In this document: positions 32,621 through 44,955 of the stretch, piece after piece
How positions within the stretch are numbered: position 1 is the stretch's first letter
Layout: each line of letters begins with the position of its first letter
From: Salvelinus alpinus
Taxonomy: Eukaryota > Chordata > Actinopteri > Salmoniformes > Salmonidae
Direction of reading: 5' to 3'
DNA length: 64,000 nucleotides
Assembly: GCF_045679555.1 (NCBI RefSeq)
Contig: NC_092087.1
Span: 26,667,367-26,731,366 of the forward strand
Program-made: the position numbers and the translations under genes
The notes under the pieces: generated by a model
Database searches by the model: none
Seen by the model: the letters and a program-made list of their open reading frames with translations, nothing else
Told to the model about the DNA's origin: nothing

Positions 32621-32975
32621 GCTGCCTACATACAGACTTGAAATCATTGGCCACTTTAATAAGCGGAACACTAGTCACATTAATAATGGCACTTTAATAA
32701 TGTTTACATATCTTGCATTACTCATCTCATATCTACAGTATATACTACATTCTATAACATCTATTGCATCTTAGCCTATGCCGCTCTGTCATTGTTCATC
32801 CATGTATTAATATTTATATATTCTTATTCCATTCCTTTACTTAAACATGTGTGTATTAGGTATTTGTTGCGGAATAGTTTGATATTACTTGTTAGATATT
32901 GCTGCACCCTCGGAACTAAAAGCACAAGCATTTCGCTACTCTCTGAATAACATCTGCTAACCATGTGTATGTTAC

Positions 32976-34372
32976 TGTCGTGTCTTTGGCTATGCCAGAT
33001 TAATTGCTATGACATGCTATTCTATAAAATAATTTCTCCGTAATTAATGATTGAACTAATCATGTAAATATAATTAACTAGAGAGGGACACCACTAAATA
33101 ATATTTATAGAGCTGTTATCTTCCGAATAAACTCTTAAAGATTTAGTAATATTTTACATCCATAGCAGTCACATTAATCGTCATTTTATTCAGTCTCATC
33201 TGAAAGTGGTAAATCCTTGGTTATCTGCAAGAATCCTGGCTAACAAGTTGAATCAGCAATACAAAATTGGGTTTAATTATTTATTTACTAAATACCTAAC
33301 TAATCACACAAACAATTAAATCATAACTTGATCACAAATTGCCGTCATAAAGGCAAACGTCCCTAGCGGGCGGAACAGATATGACAGCTTGTTACACAAA
33401 GGGAAGGGGCGGGATTTTAGTGAAAGAGCGGGAGACTGGAACATAGGCGAGCTGTGCTATCGTAAATACAGTATCTTATGCATTCTAAATTACCGCCCAT
33501 TTGAAAAAGGAAAATGCAATAAATATTTACTCTGAGCTGCGCTTCAGTAGGTTGGTGGTAGATGGAAGACCGTATCGCCAACCCGAGTCCTCTGTCCTTT
33601 GAAGAATGTCTCTGGTGGTCACTGGATACGTTGGAGTAACGTCGTGTGTAGTAGACGGGATACTCTGACTGTCCTTCCTAACCTACGTTTGTAGCAGCTG
33701 TTGCTAACTCAACGGCTAGGAGGTATCACTTCTGTAGTGAATACGAGTTCAAAGTTCATACCATTTGCAACCAAAGTCCATGCTGATGTTGGCTTAGTTC
33801 TGTAGTTATTATCTGAACCATTCTGACATCGGATCGTCATCCTAAATGTACCCGGAACAGGAAGTTATATTTTTGTCAATGGCTTTTATAGTGGAGGGAG
33901 AGGGGTGTGTCTGAAAGGTTTATAACCCATGTCTCTTCACAGGGGCGGGCCCCTAGTTGAGCAGAAGCCCAAATTTATGAAAATCCAAATCTCTCATTTG
34001 GAAGCTAAAATTACATTTAATCTCTTCACAAATAATTTCATATTCAAACATTTGAATTAAACAACAATTCCATGTGAATCCGATACCTCTGACGTTTAGA
34101 CTTTCCACAGTAGAGTTTGTCATTCTATCATTGATGAGAATGTGTCAGAGGGCAACCGAACTGACATAATATACCTTAAGTACCACCGCATATGTTCAGT
34201 TGGTCGGATTACCAGAATATAGTTCATTTCCCCCCACTTCTGATGTTCCCATAATCTCTATGTTAACCAAGGGGTTTTCTTCTGTCACATCAGTTATAGT
34301 AGGGAGAGGGAAAAGGGGGGAAAGAGGTATTGATGACTGTCATAAACCTACCCCTAGGCCAACGTCATGACA
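32976..34372. mobile_element. Solo LTR (1.40 kb) inside a LINE
   Basis: TGTCGTGTCTTTGGC ... AACGTCATGACA with a perfect 4-bp target duplication ttac (32,972-32,975 and 34,373-34,376). Same family as 17,827-19,300. No internal coding region remains; formed by LTR-LTR recombination. Orientation not determined. Confidence 0.92.
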
Positions 34373-35261
34373 TTACCAATAAAAATAAATTTGATTTGAT
34401 TTGAGATTCTCTCAAGCTCTGTCAGGTTGGATGGGGAGTGTAGCTGCACAGCTATTTTCAGGTCTCTCCAGAGATGTTCGATCGGGTTCAAGTCCGGCCT
34501 CTGACTGGGCCACTCAAGGACATTCAGAGACTTGTCCCAAAGCCACTCCTGCGTTGCCTTGGCTGTGTGCTTAGTGTCGCTGTCCTGTTGGAAGGTTAAC
34601 GTTTGCCCCGGTCTGAGTTCCTGAGCAGGTTTTCATCAAGGATCTCTCTGTACTTTTCTCCGTTCATATTTCCCTCGATCCTGACTAGTCTCTCAGTCCC
34701 TGCCGCTGAAACACATCTCCACAGCATGATTCTGCCACCACCATGCTTCACCGTAGGGATGATATTGGCCAGGTGATGATTGGTGTCTGGTTTCCTCCGG
34801 ACGTGACGCTTGACATTCAGGCCAAAGAGTTCAATCTTGGTTTCATTAGAACAGACAATCTTGTTTCTCATGGTCTGAAAGTGTGCCTTTTGGCAAACTC
34901 CAAGTGGGCTGTCATGTGCTTTTACTGAGGAGTGGCATCTGTCTGGCCACTCTACCATAAAGGCCTGATTGGTGGAGTGCTGCAGAGATGGTTGTCCTTC
35001 TGGAAGGTTCTCCCATCTCCACAGAGGAACTCTGGACCAAGGAACTCCAAGGAACTCCCCGACCAAGGCCCTTCTCCCCCGATTGCTCAGTTTGGCCGGG
35101 CAGCCAGCTCTAGGAAGAGTCTTGGTGGTTCCAGACTTATTCCATTCAAGAATGATGGAGGCCACTGTGTTCTTGGGGACCTTCAATGCTAAAATTTCAA
35201 AAACCTGTTTTCGCTTTGTCTTCATTATGAGGTATTGTATGTAGATTAATGAGGAAAATTA

Positions 35262-36078
35262 CATTTTATTTCTTTCACCTTTATTTAACCAGGTAGGCCA
35301 GTTGAGAACAAGTTCTCATTTACAACTGCGACCTGGCCAAGATAAATCAAAGCAGTCCGACACAAACAACCCAGAGTTACACATGGAATAAACAAATGAA
35401 CAGTCAATAATACAATAGAAAAGTCTATATACAGTGTGTGCAAATGAAATAAGATTAGGGAGGTAAGGCAATACATAGGCCACAGTGGCAAAATAATTAC
35501 AATATAGCAATTAAACACTGGAGTGATAGATGTGCAGATGACGATGTGCAAGTAGTGATACTTATCCCCTTGCAAAAGAGCAAGGGGATAAATAACAATA
35601 TGGGGATGAGGTAGTTGGGTGGCTATTTACAGATTGGCTATGTACAGGTGCAATGATCTGTAAGCTGCTCTGACAGTTGATGCTTAAAGTTAGAGAGGGA
35701 GATATAAGACTCCAGCTTCAGTGATTTTTGCAATTCGTTCCAGTCATTGGCAGCAGAGAACTGGAAGGAAAGGCGGCCAAGTGTTGGCTTTGGGGGTGAC
35801 CAGTGCAATGTACCTGCTGGAGCGCGTGCTATGGGTGGGTGTTGCTATGGTGACCAGTGAGCTGAGATAAGGTGGGGCTTTACCTAGCAAAGACTTATAG
35901 ATGACCTGGAGCCAGTGGGTTTGGTGACGGATATGTAGTGAGGGCCAGCCAATGAGAGCATACAGGTCGCAGTGGTTGGTAGTATATGGGGCTTTGGTGA
36001 TAAAACGGATGGCACTGTGATAGACTACATCCAGTTTGCTGAGTAGAGTGTTGGGGGCTATTTTGTAAATGACATCAC
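35262..36078 (-). mobile_element. LINE-B copy, 5' truncated (empty-site reference)
   Basis: 3' end tttcacctttatttaaccag at about 35,275; 5' truncation at about 36,078. Coding remnants on the minus strand include VYHSAIRFITKAPYTTNHCD and LLGKAPPYLSSLVTIATPTH. It lacks the two insertions found in the copy at 13,986-17,757. It cuts off the right end of the Tc1 at 29,732. Confidence 0.9.
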
Positions 36079-36082
36079 TGAA

Positions 36083-36333
36083 GTCAAAAACTAACAAAAA
36101 AATATATTTAAAAAATAAACACGTTACACAAACAACGCACTGACATGAAACAGAGTCAATAACACCTGAGGAATGAACCAAGGGGAGTGACAGATATAGT
36201 GAAGATAATCAAGGAGGTGATGGAGTTCAGGTGAGTGTCATGAGGCGCAGGTGCGCGAGACGTTGGTGACAGGTGTGCGGGATAATCAGCCGCCTGACGA
36301 CCTAGAGGCCGGAGAGGGAGTATACATGACACC
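36083..36333 (-). repeat. LTR-retrotransposon terminal fragment
   Basis: Non-coding, ends tatacatgaca at 36,333; internal caaggaggtgatggagttca, then gacctagaggccggagagg. Related in layout to 1-217. Probably the end of an LTR in minus orientation. Confidence 0.45.
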
Positions 36334-38096
36334 TACAGGACGGTAGCACTCCAGGAACAGGGTTTGAGAGCCATGGTAGGCTATTCAATAGGCTACTGTT
36401 GGTACAAACTTTGATTGAGGAAATGATGACGTCACATACATATTTTGTGCGCTCCCTCATCTACAAAATAGGCACTACACCACTGCAAGTAATATCTTAA
36501 GTAGGTCTGTAGCCGTGATGTCTGTATGCTGCATGTGTTCCCTGCTGGCTTCATCCATCTGAGCAGAATCCAAAATGCAACCGTCACTTGCTCATTACGA
36601 ACAGGGTAAATAAAGGACCTTGAATGACAGCACCATAGACAACTCCTCCTTTCACCGGGAGACTTCCAAACACTATTTTGATCTGCCGCTGACCACGTTT
36701 TAGCCTTCTCTATTTACATTGTGCCGTAGCCTACACTTGGATTAGCCTACACTGTAATTCCTTAAACTGGACTGGATTATTTTACCGCACCTGCATTGCA
36801 ATCCAATGAATGCACGATTTATGCAATAAACAAAGATATGCTACAGAAGACTATATAGGTCCACTAATACAGGACTAGTAAAGTCCCAGTGCACTACTTT
36901 TGTGATTTTTTTGGCAACAGCTAATGGAGATCCTAAATAAGTACTCAATACTAAATACATGGGCCTTATTACAAGCCCTACTGTCTCTGGAAGTCAGTGG
37001 ATTTGCATTCTGTTGATCTGGTAAACTTGAACTCAGAGCGTTGCTTGAACTATTGTTTTGTTTGTTTTTTACATCAGCTCTGTATGCAAATATCCTTCGG
37101 ATAGGAATGATATATCTCTAAAAGCAAATTATCTTCCAGGGAGGTAGTCATCAAAACAAGTCCAACAGTACAGTCACTGTAGTATTGAAGGCTGTTGGGA
37201 GTAAAAACAGACCCAAACCACAACGTGGTCAGTACAAGGACGTGATTGCACCCACATGTGTTTCCCGGGTGATAAGCCTCGGGAGAGAGAGAGAGATTCA
37301 TTCTCCCTAGAGAAGTTGCATCTCTTTTCACCAATCCCCTGACATTCAAAAGCAAAAAATTATATGAAATGGAAATTCCTCTTTTGTAGTACTGCCTAAT
37401 TTGCATAACAATGGAGGCTTTTTGGCTCCTCTCTCCTCTGCTCTATAAGAGGCAGTGGACCGGGGTCAATCTCAAAGAGTAGATGAAAATTTGACATATG
37501 AACTTTGTAGCATTGCCATTCTGAACAGGTGTCGATTAGCAATGCCAGGTTTGAGTGGGAATGCATGCCGAGTGCAAAGCTTGTGATTTGTGAAACCAAA
37601 ACAGCGAAAGCACAACTTCTGTATGGTTCTGTTTTCTTGAGCCTTACCAACATGTTGCCCTATGAAAACAATAATAAATTGTCTTGTTGAGAAAAACCTA
37701 CAGTAGCTGAGAAAGGTGTATCAAGTTTCAGTCACACTGAAGTCACAGATCCTATACTGATATCTGATGTGACAAGCCATACAAATCCATATATGTTTGT
37801 CAGTGACACACTAAGATTACAGTAGATTATTAATAGGTACAAAATGTAGGGATTTTTCTGCCATTTAAATCCTTGGGCAGGCTGCCTTAGCATTTTTTAG
37901 GCTGCCTAAGTCCAAACAGTGTAGACTTAAATTACTAAAACCAGATATAAAGAATGTAGAAAAGATAATGGACCTATATTTGTTTAATAATATCATCTTT
38001 GAGAACTAGCAATCACCAAAATAAAAGCTAGACAGTCAGGGAAAATAGAACATTTTGCAGTTTTGATTTTGTTATTATGTCTGACAGCATTAGCCA
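36334..38096. other. Intergenic or intronic, no gene seen
   Basis: No supported exon or transposon. If sypl1 extends to the left, this would be intron. I looked for the conserved physin motifs (phospho-loop region GDYSSSA, and WAKG) on the minus strand here and did not find them. Confidence 0.4.
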
Positions 38097-38277
38097 TGGC
38101 AAAATACATAGAATTGCAGGAAATTATCTTTAAAATTGCAACATTTCCTTCAGCTCCACAGCAAAATGTGTAGAATTGTATCAAATTAGATTAGAATTAG
38201 AACTTCACAAATGTCTCTCAGCTCCAAGGAGAAATGTGTAGAATAGCAGGAAATTGCCTTAAAATGCAAAATGTCGT
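38097..38277. repeat. Three degenerate ~62-bp tandem units
   Basis: Each unit contains gcaaaat(g)tgtagaat, then gcaggaaatt, then ttcagctcca. Non-coding. Confidence 0.65.
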
Positions 38278-38762
38278 TACACCGCCAAGATGGGGCCTCT
38301 AAAATGCAGCCGCGACAACAAGCCAACTGTGGGCATTGCCACACCCACCACCTAAGCCTTTTTTTGATCCATAAAAAACACTGCACCTTACTTACATATA
38401 CACCGACACATGCACGTACACAGAGACGAACACACAACGAGGAGCTAGGGCACATCTTAAAGCGCAGCTTCTGCATGACTTGGGAATGGGAAGCTTACAG
38501 GTGTTTGGAGAATTGTCCACCAGATACTGACAACGTGCCAGAGAGCCAGAGCTGCAGCTTCGGAAATGCATGGGAGATTATTATTTACCATAAAGTAGTG
38601 TGAAAGTATCAGGTTTTGACGACTAGATGCCGCTGTTCCTGCTATACCAACACACTCTTTTATCCATTTTGCTGGTCTCTTGTGTTTATTAAATAGATCA
38701 CAACGTTTCTTTTTCAACTTTGGGTAGAACACGAATAGATTTGGCTCATGATTGGTACACTA

Positions 38763-38980
38763 GGGCTCCTGAATGGCGCAGCAGTCTAAGGCACTGCATC
38801 TCAGTACTAGAGGTGTCACTACAGACCCTGGTTCAATTCCAGGCTGTATCACAACTGGCTGTTATTGGGAGTCCCAGGGCTGTGCACAATTGGCCCAGCG
38901 TCGTCCGGATTAGGGTTTGGCTGTTATTGTAAATAAGAATTTGTTCTTAACTGACTTGCCTAGTTAAATAAAAAATAATA
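38763..38980 (+). mobile_element. tRNA-derived SINE (tRNA-Leu-like head)
   Basis: A-box-like tggcgcagcagtctaaggca and B-box-like ggttcaattcc (38,829), then a tRNA-unrelated body (ttggcccagcgtcgtccgga). Tail taagaatttgttcttaactg, then acttgcctagttaaataaa, is a short version of the LINE-B 3' end in the sense direction. Salmonid SINE family; name not assigned. Confidence 0.87.
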
Positions 38981-39534
38981 GCAACCTAATACTGACTGAC
39001 TGCTGAGGGCCCTATCCTGGCAAACAAGGATAATTTGGTGCAAAAATACACTCATAACTTTCAGAAGCATAATAATATACTTCAGTCAAATTCAACTTCT
39101 TCCTATTTTGATGATCTTTGAATGCATTTGGACATATGACTTGAGTAACAGATTATCACACACTCCTCAGGATTCAATGTTGTGCAGAATGACCCAGACA
39201 ACGGCCATCAGAACTGCTAATAAGAATCAGTAATAGTAAAGGTACTGAAGATTACTTGGTTTTACTTACATCTCAGTCATCTCTTTTTTTTCTGACCCTG
39301 GCCACTCATACTAATTAAGCTGAACCAATTTAACCACTGAGCATCCGAGTGTGTCAGTGGATTGGCTGTCTCTGTGTCACTCTGCTCCTGATGGGAAAGA
39401 TGCTGTTTCCTCCTCTATTCCTCTGCAGTGTTTCAACACACTCGTAGAGTGAAACTATCGTCTCCATGTCACTGTGACACCACTACATGCTCAGAGCTCT
39501 GTCAGCCCTTGCCCCAGAAGCCACCAATTTCAAG

Positions 39535-39536
<2 letters not shown>
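38981..39536. other. Intergenic or intronic, no gene seen
   Basis: No supported exon or repeat. Confidence 0.4.

Positions 39537-39537
<1 letters not shown>

Positions 39538-39611
<74 letters not shown>
39538..39611. repeat. (GT)n microsatellite, about 36 units
   Basis: Uninterrupted gt run. The Cys-Val ORFs across it are artefacts. Confidence 0.97.
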
Positions 39612-39613
<2 letters not shown>

Positions 39614-40239
39614 CTGCAAACAGTCACCATATACTGAAACATCAGTCAACCAATGACTGCCTACTGTTATATTTTTTTTAAATACTTCAATTCAACAGCT
39701 GACCCCTGTGCCATGTCACTGTTGTAATTTAGATAAGCAGGCCTAAATAACATTGTAAAAAGTCAATACAATTGTGAGAGCTACTTATGATGGAATTGTA
39801 GGCGACATATGTTAATTTGATATCCCTTCATGCTTTTATTTTGTTATTTGTAAATCGACAAATTATATAATGCCACAGCCACCCATGATTACAATGGAAT
39901 TATGGAACCAAATATATACCAGTGACTTGCAGTGTTTTGACGTGAACCCCTAATAAAAGACAGCTTGCTGTTGAAACGTTGGTCAATACATTACTGCATC
40001 AAAGCTACTAGAGTGCTGCTTTTCCTTGACTGTTTATCCATATGTGACAGGATGCAATTTGTTCCATGAGAGCACGCACACACATACATACACACGAGCT
40101 CTGACTGACTGAACGTTTTGGATCACCTGCCTGCTATTTTAGACTGACCCACAAATATCACCGTGAATAACCGTTACACCTAAACAACCAATGTGACCAG
40201 CCTCCCAGTGAAGACGAAGTAGTAGCCACACTAGCCTTA

Positions 40240-40903
40240 TGTAATAGAGCAGCAATTCATTACATAAACCATTTGGTCAATGTAAAGCGAATTGTTCACA
40301 CGCTGATTGAACATGCGCTGTGGAACACCACTACAGACGACACAGAACGCAATTACGAAAATGAAAAGTTTCACCTGAGAGTAATGGAAATGAATGAAAA
40401 CTAAACGTACAGGATAGCCTAACGCTACACTCAAAAACACAACAAGCCCGCTTAGGTAGGCAAAACAAACACGCAATTATGAAAGCTCACAGGGGTTCAG
40501 TGAGCAAATGCAAATATGACTGCAATGTATACAGCTAGGCTGTATATCGGCAGACACTAATAGCTAGGATCAATAAATTGACTGGCTACTGTAAACATGT
40601 TATCATTCAGTTAACTCAAACAAAACAAATAAGTGTTTCTGCAAACACTCAACTTACCCATTCCAAAACGCGGATAAATCCAAGGGGTAATTTAAGCACC
40701 TGAAACGTTCCAACAGACACGAGCTAAGGGAATAATGACAACAACAATGACATGGAAACAAAAACTATATTGTTAATCAAATCGCCATAACTATTAGTAT
40801 ATCATTTGACAAATTTGAATACTGGCCTTTTAACGCACATTATTTTGAGACCTGACAAAACCCCATTTACAATCAATAAACATACCTGGTTAGCTGATTC
40901 CAT
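40240..40903 (-). CDS. sypl1: Synaptophysin-like protein, first exons (partial)
   Basis: Physin-family four-pass vesicle membrane protein, N-terminus only. Exon 1 coding: 40,903-40,886, MESANQ, then a donor gtatgt. Exon 2: 40,699-40,658 (14 codons), acceptor ...cgtttcag and donor gtaagt, encoding VLKLPLGFIRVLEW. The PLGF-(I/V)-(K/R)-V-L-(E/Q)-W block is the start of the first membrane segment in synaptophysin, pantophysin and synaptoporin. A third piece is open from 40,374 (acceptor with pyrimidine tract ttccattactctcag) to a TAA at 40,237: VKLFIFVIAFCVVCSG is hydrophobic and in phase, but lacks the expected FAFATCG and YPFR motifs and no good donor is seen. The remaining exons are not found leftwards. 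Human SYPL1 neighbours NAMPT in the same order and strand. Exons 1-2 fairly sure, exon 3 doubtful. Confidence 0.68.
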
Positions 40904-41237
40904 TTTCAAAATACTTATCTACTTGTTCAGTAAGACGTAAACAATTTTATAGTGCTACCCAAACCGACTGATGTCTGTGCCTCGCGCAAAAGACTCTCGG
41001 CTTTAATTGCTACTGCACGGAAAACCCCGAGCTCTCTTCGGCTTGTTGAAAAATAAAACACCATAGAGACAGACTGGGATTGGCTTCACGGAAATGAACG
41101 ATGGCGTCCACATTTGCCGATTGTAACGGCCTCTCCTCCCCACGTCGGAGTTGGTTGAGGGGATGTGATTGTATCTCTCGTGTATTAATGTTGGATCGAG
41201 GCACCACGCATTGTAAGGTCATATAAGTAGAAATATG
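40904..41237 (-). promoter_or_regulatory. Putative sypl1 5' UTR and promoter region
   Basis: Immediately upstream of the MESANQ start, locally richer in CpG (ctcgcgcaaaa, cggaaaaccccgag, attgtaacggcctctcc, cccacgtcggag) than the surrounding DNA and free of recognised repeats. On the minus strand a cactataaaattg stretch (about 40,950) precedes the ATG by some 45 bases. Promoter role inferred from position only. Confidence 0.4.
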
Positions 41238-41275
41238 CAGTACCAGTCAAAAGTTTGGACACACCTACACATTCA
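41238..41275 (+). mobile_element. Tc1 left-end fragment (38 bp)
   Basis: cagtaccagtcaaaagtttg then gacacacctacacattcaa, the outer end of the same family as 41,413. Cut off by a LINE tail. Confidence 0.8.
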
Positions 41276-41410
41276 AATCAAATCAAATTGTATTTGTCAC
41301 ATATGCCAAATACAACAGGTGTAGTAGACCTTATAGTGGAATGCTTACTTTACAAGCCCTTTTAACCAACAATCCCGTTTTAAGAAAATAAGTATTATGT
41401 AAAAAATACA
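41276..41410 (-). mobile_element. Rex1-like LINE 3' tail
   Basis: atcaaatcaaattgtatttg then acaggtgtagtagaccttat and gaatgcttactttacaagcc; same tail as 13,771-13,900. 5' truncated within the 3' UTR. Confidence 0.82.
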
Positions 41411-41412
41411 TA

Positions 41413-42966
41413 CACTACCGGTCAAAAGTTTTAGAACACCTCCTCATTCAAGGATTTTTCTTTATTTTTACTATTTTCTACATTGTAGAATAATAGTGAA
41501 GACATCATAACTATGAAATAACACATATGGAATCATGTAGTAACCAAACAAGTGTTAAACAAGTCAAAATATATGTTATATTTGAGATTCTTCTTCATAG
41601 CCTTTGCATTGAAGACAGCTTTGCACAATCTTGGCATTCTCTCAACCAGCTTCATGAGGTAGTCACCTGGAATGTATTTCAATTAACAGGTGTGCCTTCT
41701 TAAAAGTTCATTTGTGGAATTTCTTTCCTTCTTAATGCATTTGAGACAATCAGTTGTGTTGTGACACGGCAGGGGGGTATACAGAAGATAGCCCTATTTG
41801 GTAAAAGACCAAGTCCATTTTATGGCAAGAACAGCTCAAGTAAGCTAAAAGAAACAGTCCATCATTACTTTAAGACATGAAGGTCAGTCAATATGGAACA
41901 TTTCAAGAACTTTGAAAGTTTCTTCAAGTGCAGTCGCAAAAACCATTAAGCGCTATGATGAAACTGGCTCTCATGAGGACCGCCACAGGAATGGAAGACC
42001 CGGAGTTACCTCTGCTGCAGATGATAAGTTCATTAGAGTTACCAGCCTCAGAAATTGCAGCCCAAATAAATGCTTCACAGAGTTCAAGTAACAGACACAT
42101 CTCAACATAAACTGTTCAGAGGAGACTTTGTGAACCAGGCCTTCATGGTCAAATTGCTGCAAAGAAACCACTTCTAAAGGACACCATCAAGAAGAAGAGA
42201 CTTGCTTGGGCCAAGAAACACGATCAATGGACATTAGACCGGTGGATCTTTGTCCTTTAGTCTAGAGTCCAAATTTAAGATTTTTGGTTCCAACTGTCCT
42301 GTCATTGTGAGACGTGGTGTGGGTAAACGGATGATCTCAGCATGTGTACTTCCCACCGTAAAGCATGGAGGAGGAGGCGTTATGGTGTGGGGGTGCTTTG
42401 CTGGTGACACTGTCTGTGATTTATTTAGAATTCAATGTACACGTAACCAGCATGGCTACCACAGCCTTCTGCAGCAATACGCCATCCCATCTGGTTTGGG
42501 CTTAGTGGGACTATCATTTGTTTTCAACAGGACAATGACCCAAATCACACCTCCGGGCTGTGTAAGGGCTATTTGACCAAGACGGAGAGTGATGGAGTGC
42601 TGCATCAGATGACCTGGCCTCCACAACCCCCGACCTCAAACAAATTGAGATGGTTTGGGATGAGTCTGACCGCAGAGTGAAGGAAAAGCAGCCAACAAGT
42701 GTTCAGCATATGTGGAAACTCCTTCAAGACTGTTGAAAAAGCATTCCAGGTGACTACCTCATGAAGCTGGTTGAGAGAATACAAAGCTGTCATCAAGGCC
42801 AAGGGTGGCTACTTTGAAGAATCTAAAATACATCATATATTTTGATTTGTTCAACACTTTTTTGTTTACTACTTGATTCCATATGTGTTATTTCATAGTT
42901 TTGATGTCTTCACTATTATTCTACAATGTAGAAAATACAAAAAATAAAGAAAAACCCGACAATGAA
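41413..42966 (+). mobile_element. Tc1 element, near complete
   Basis: TA at 41,411-41,412, then cactaccggtcaaaagtttt; the right inverted repeat (cttcactattattctacaat) is recognisable to about 42,966, where the outermost bases are degraded (gaaaaacccgacaatga). Same family as the fragment at 12,883-13,115. Confidence 0.88.
41822..42835 (+). pseudogene. Tc1-family transposase pseudogene
   Basis: Start ATG at 41,822 gives MARTAQVS followed by TAA. The DNA-binding part is readable as [40 protein letters not shown] and [20 protein letters not shown] before a frameshift. Catalytic pieces appear in other frames: [20 protein letters not shown] (42,346 on) and a degraded Gln-Asp-Asn-Asp region near 42,530. 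The first catalytic block is damaged (the usual Trp-Ser-Asp-Glu reads through a frameshift at about 42,255). Multiple stops. Confidence 0.88.
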
Positions 42967-43118
42967 AAATCCTGTGAAGTGCCATTAACCCTTGTGACCA
43001 TCACTCTAGCCCATTCAAGATGAGCCTGTCATCTTCTGCCCATCTCAAATGTCTGTGCTTTGTGCAGAATAATAACACCCAAATCACCATGGCTCTAAAA
43101 GCATCAAAAGTGACTATA

Positions 43119-44723
<1,605 letters not shown>

Positions 44724-44955
44724 TATATACACTTAGTATACAAAACATTAAGAGCACCTGCTCTATCCATGTCATACTGACCAGGTGAAAGCTATGATCC
44801 CTTATTGATGTCACTTGTTAAATCTACTTCAATCAGTGTAGATGAAAGGGAGGAGACAGGTTAAAAAATGATTATTAAGCCTTGAGACAATTGAGACTTG
44901 GATTGTGTATGTGTACTATTCAGAGGGTGAATGGGCAAAACAAAATATTTTCCTG

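Larger units (their letters stand above)
31673..34403 (+). mobile_element. Rex1-like LINE with 8-bp target duplication
   Basis: 5' truncated at 31,673; 3' end is aaataaatttgatttgattt g at 34,403. Perfect 8-bp target duplication agattctc (31,665-31,672 and 34,404-34,411). A solo LTR fills 32,976-34,372, so only about 1.33 kb is LINE sequence (31,673-32,975 and 34,373-34,403). Confidence 0.92.
31560..35225 (-). pseudogene. Tc1-family transposase, interrupted
   Basis: DD34E transposase split by a LINE. 35,225-34,596 is open for 209 codons: VASIILEWNKSGTTKTLPRA, GCPAKLSNRGRRALV (linker to second HTH), VCSNETKIELFGLNVKRHV with first Asp position changed (SDE-type motif reads SNE), [20 protein letters not shown] and MNGEKYREILDENLL. 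The remainder at 34,595-34,412 carries the QQDSDTKHTAKATQEWL-like block and the DLNPIEHL-like block in another frame. The last residues lie beyond the LINE at 31,672-31,560 (Pro-Arg-Arg-Leu-Glu-Ala-Ala-Ile-Ala-Ala). An internal deletion also removed the N-terminus. Dead. Confidence 0.85.
29732..35261 (-). mobile_element. Tc1 element hosting a nested stack
   Basis: Left terminus after TA: cagtgcattcagaaagtatt (29,732). Pieces belonging to it: 29,732-29,888, 31,496-31,672 and 34,404-35,261. Insertions: another Tc1 at 29,889-31,495 and a LINE at 31,673-34,403. The right part reads aaaacctgttttcgctttgt, then gtagattaatgaggaaaa, before LINE-B cuts it at about 35,262, so the right inverted repeat end is missing. 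Transposase is on the minus strand. Confidence 0.9.

Noticed and set aside
38763..38900. Functional tRNA-Leu gene
   Set aside because: Boxes A and B are present but the cloverleaf is degraded and the body and LINE-type tail identify a SINE.
39428..39681. Cys-Val repeat ORFs
   Set aside because: Translation of a (GT)n microsatellite.
40237..40476. Complete 79-codon membrane protein ORF
   Set aside because: Its upstream half is intronic by the splice reading (acceptor at 40,375); kept only as a doubtful third sypl1 exon.
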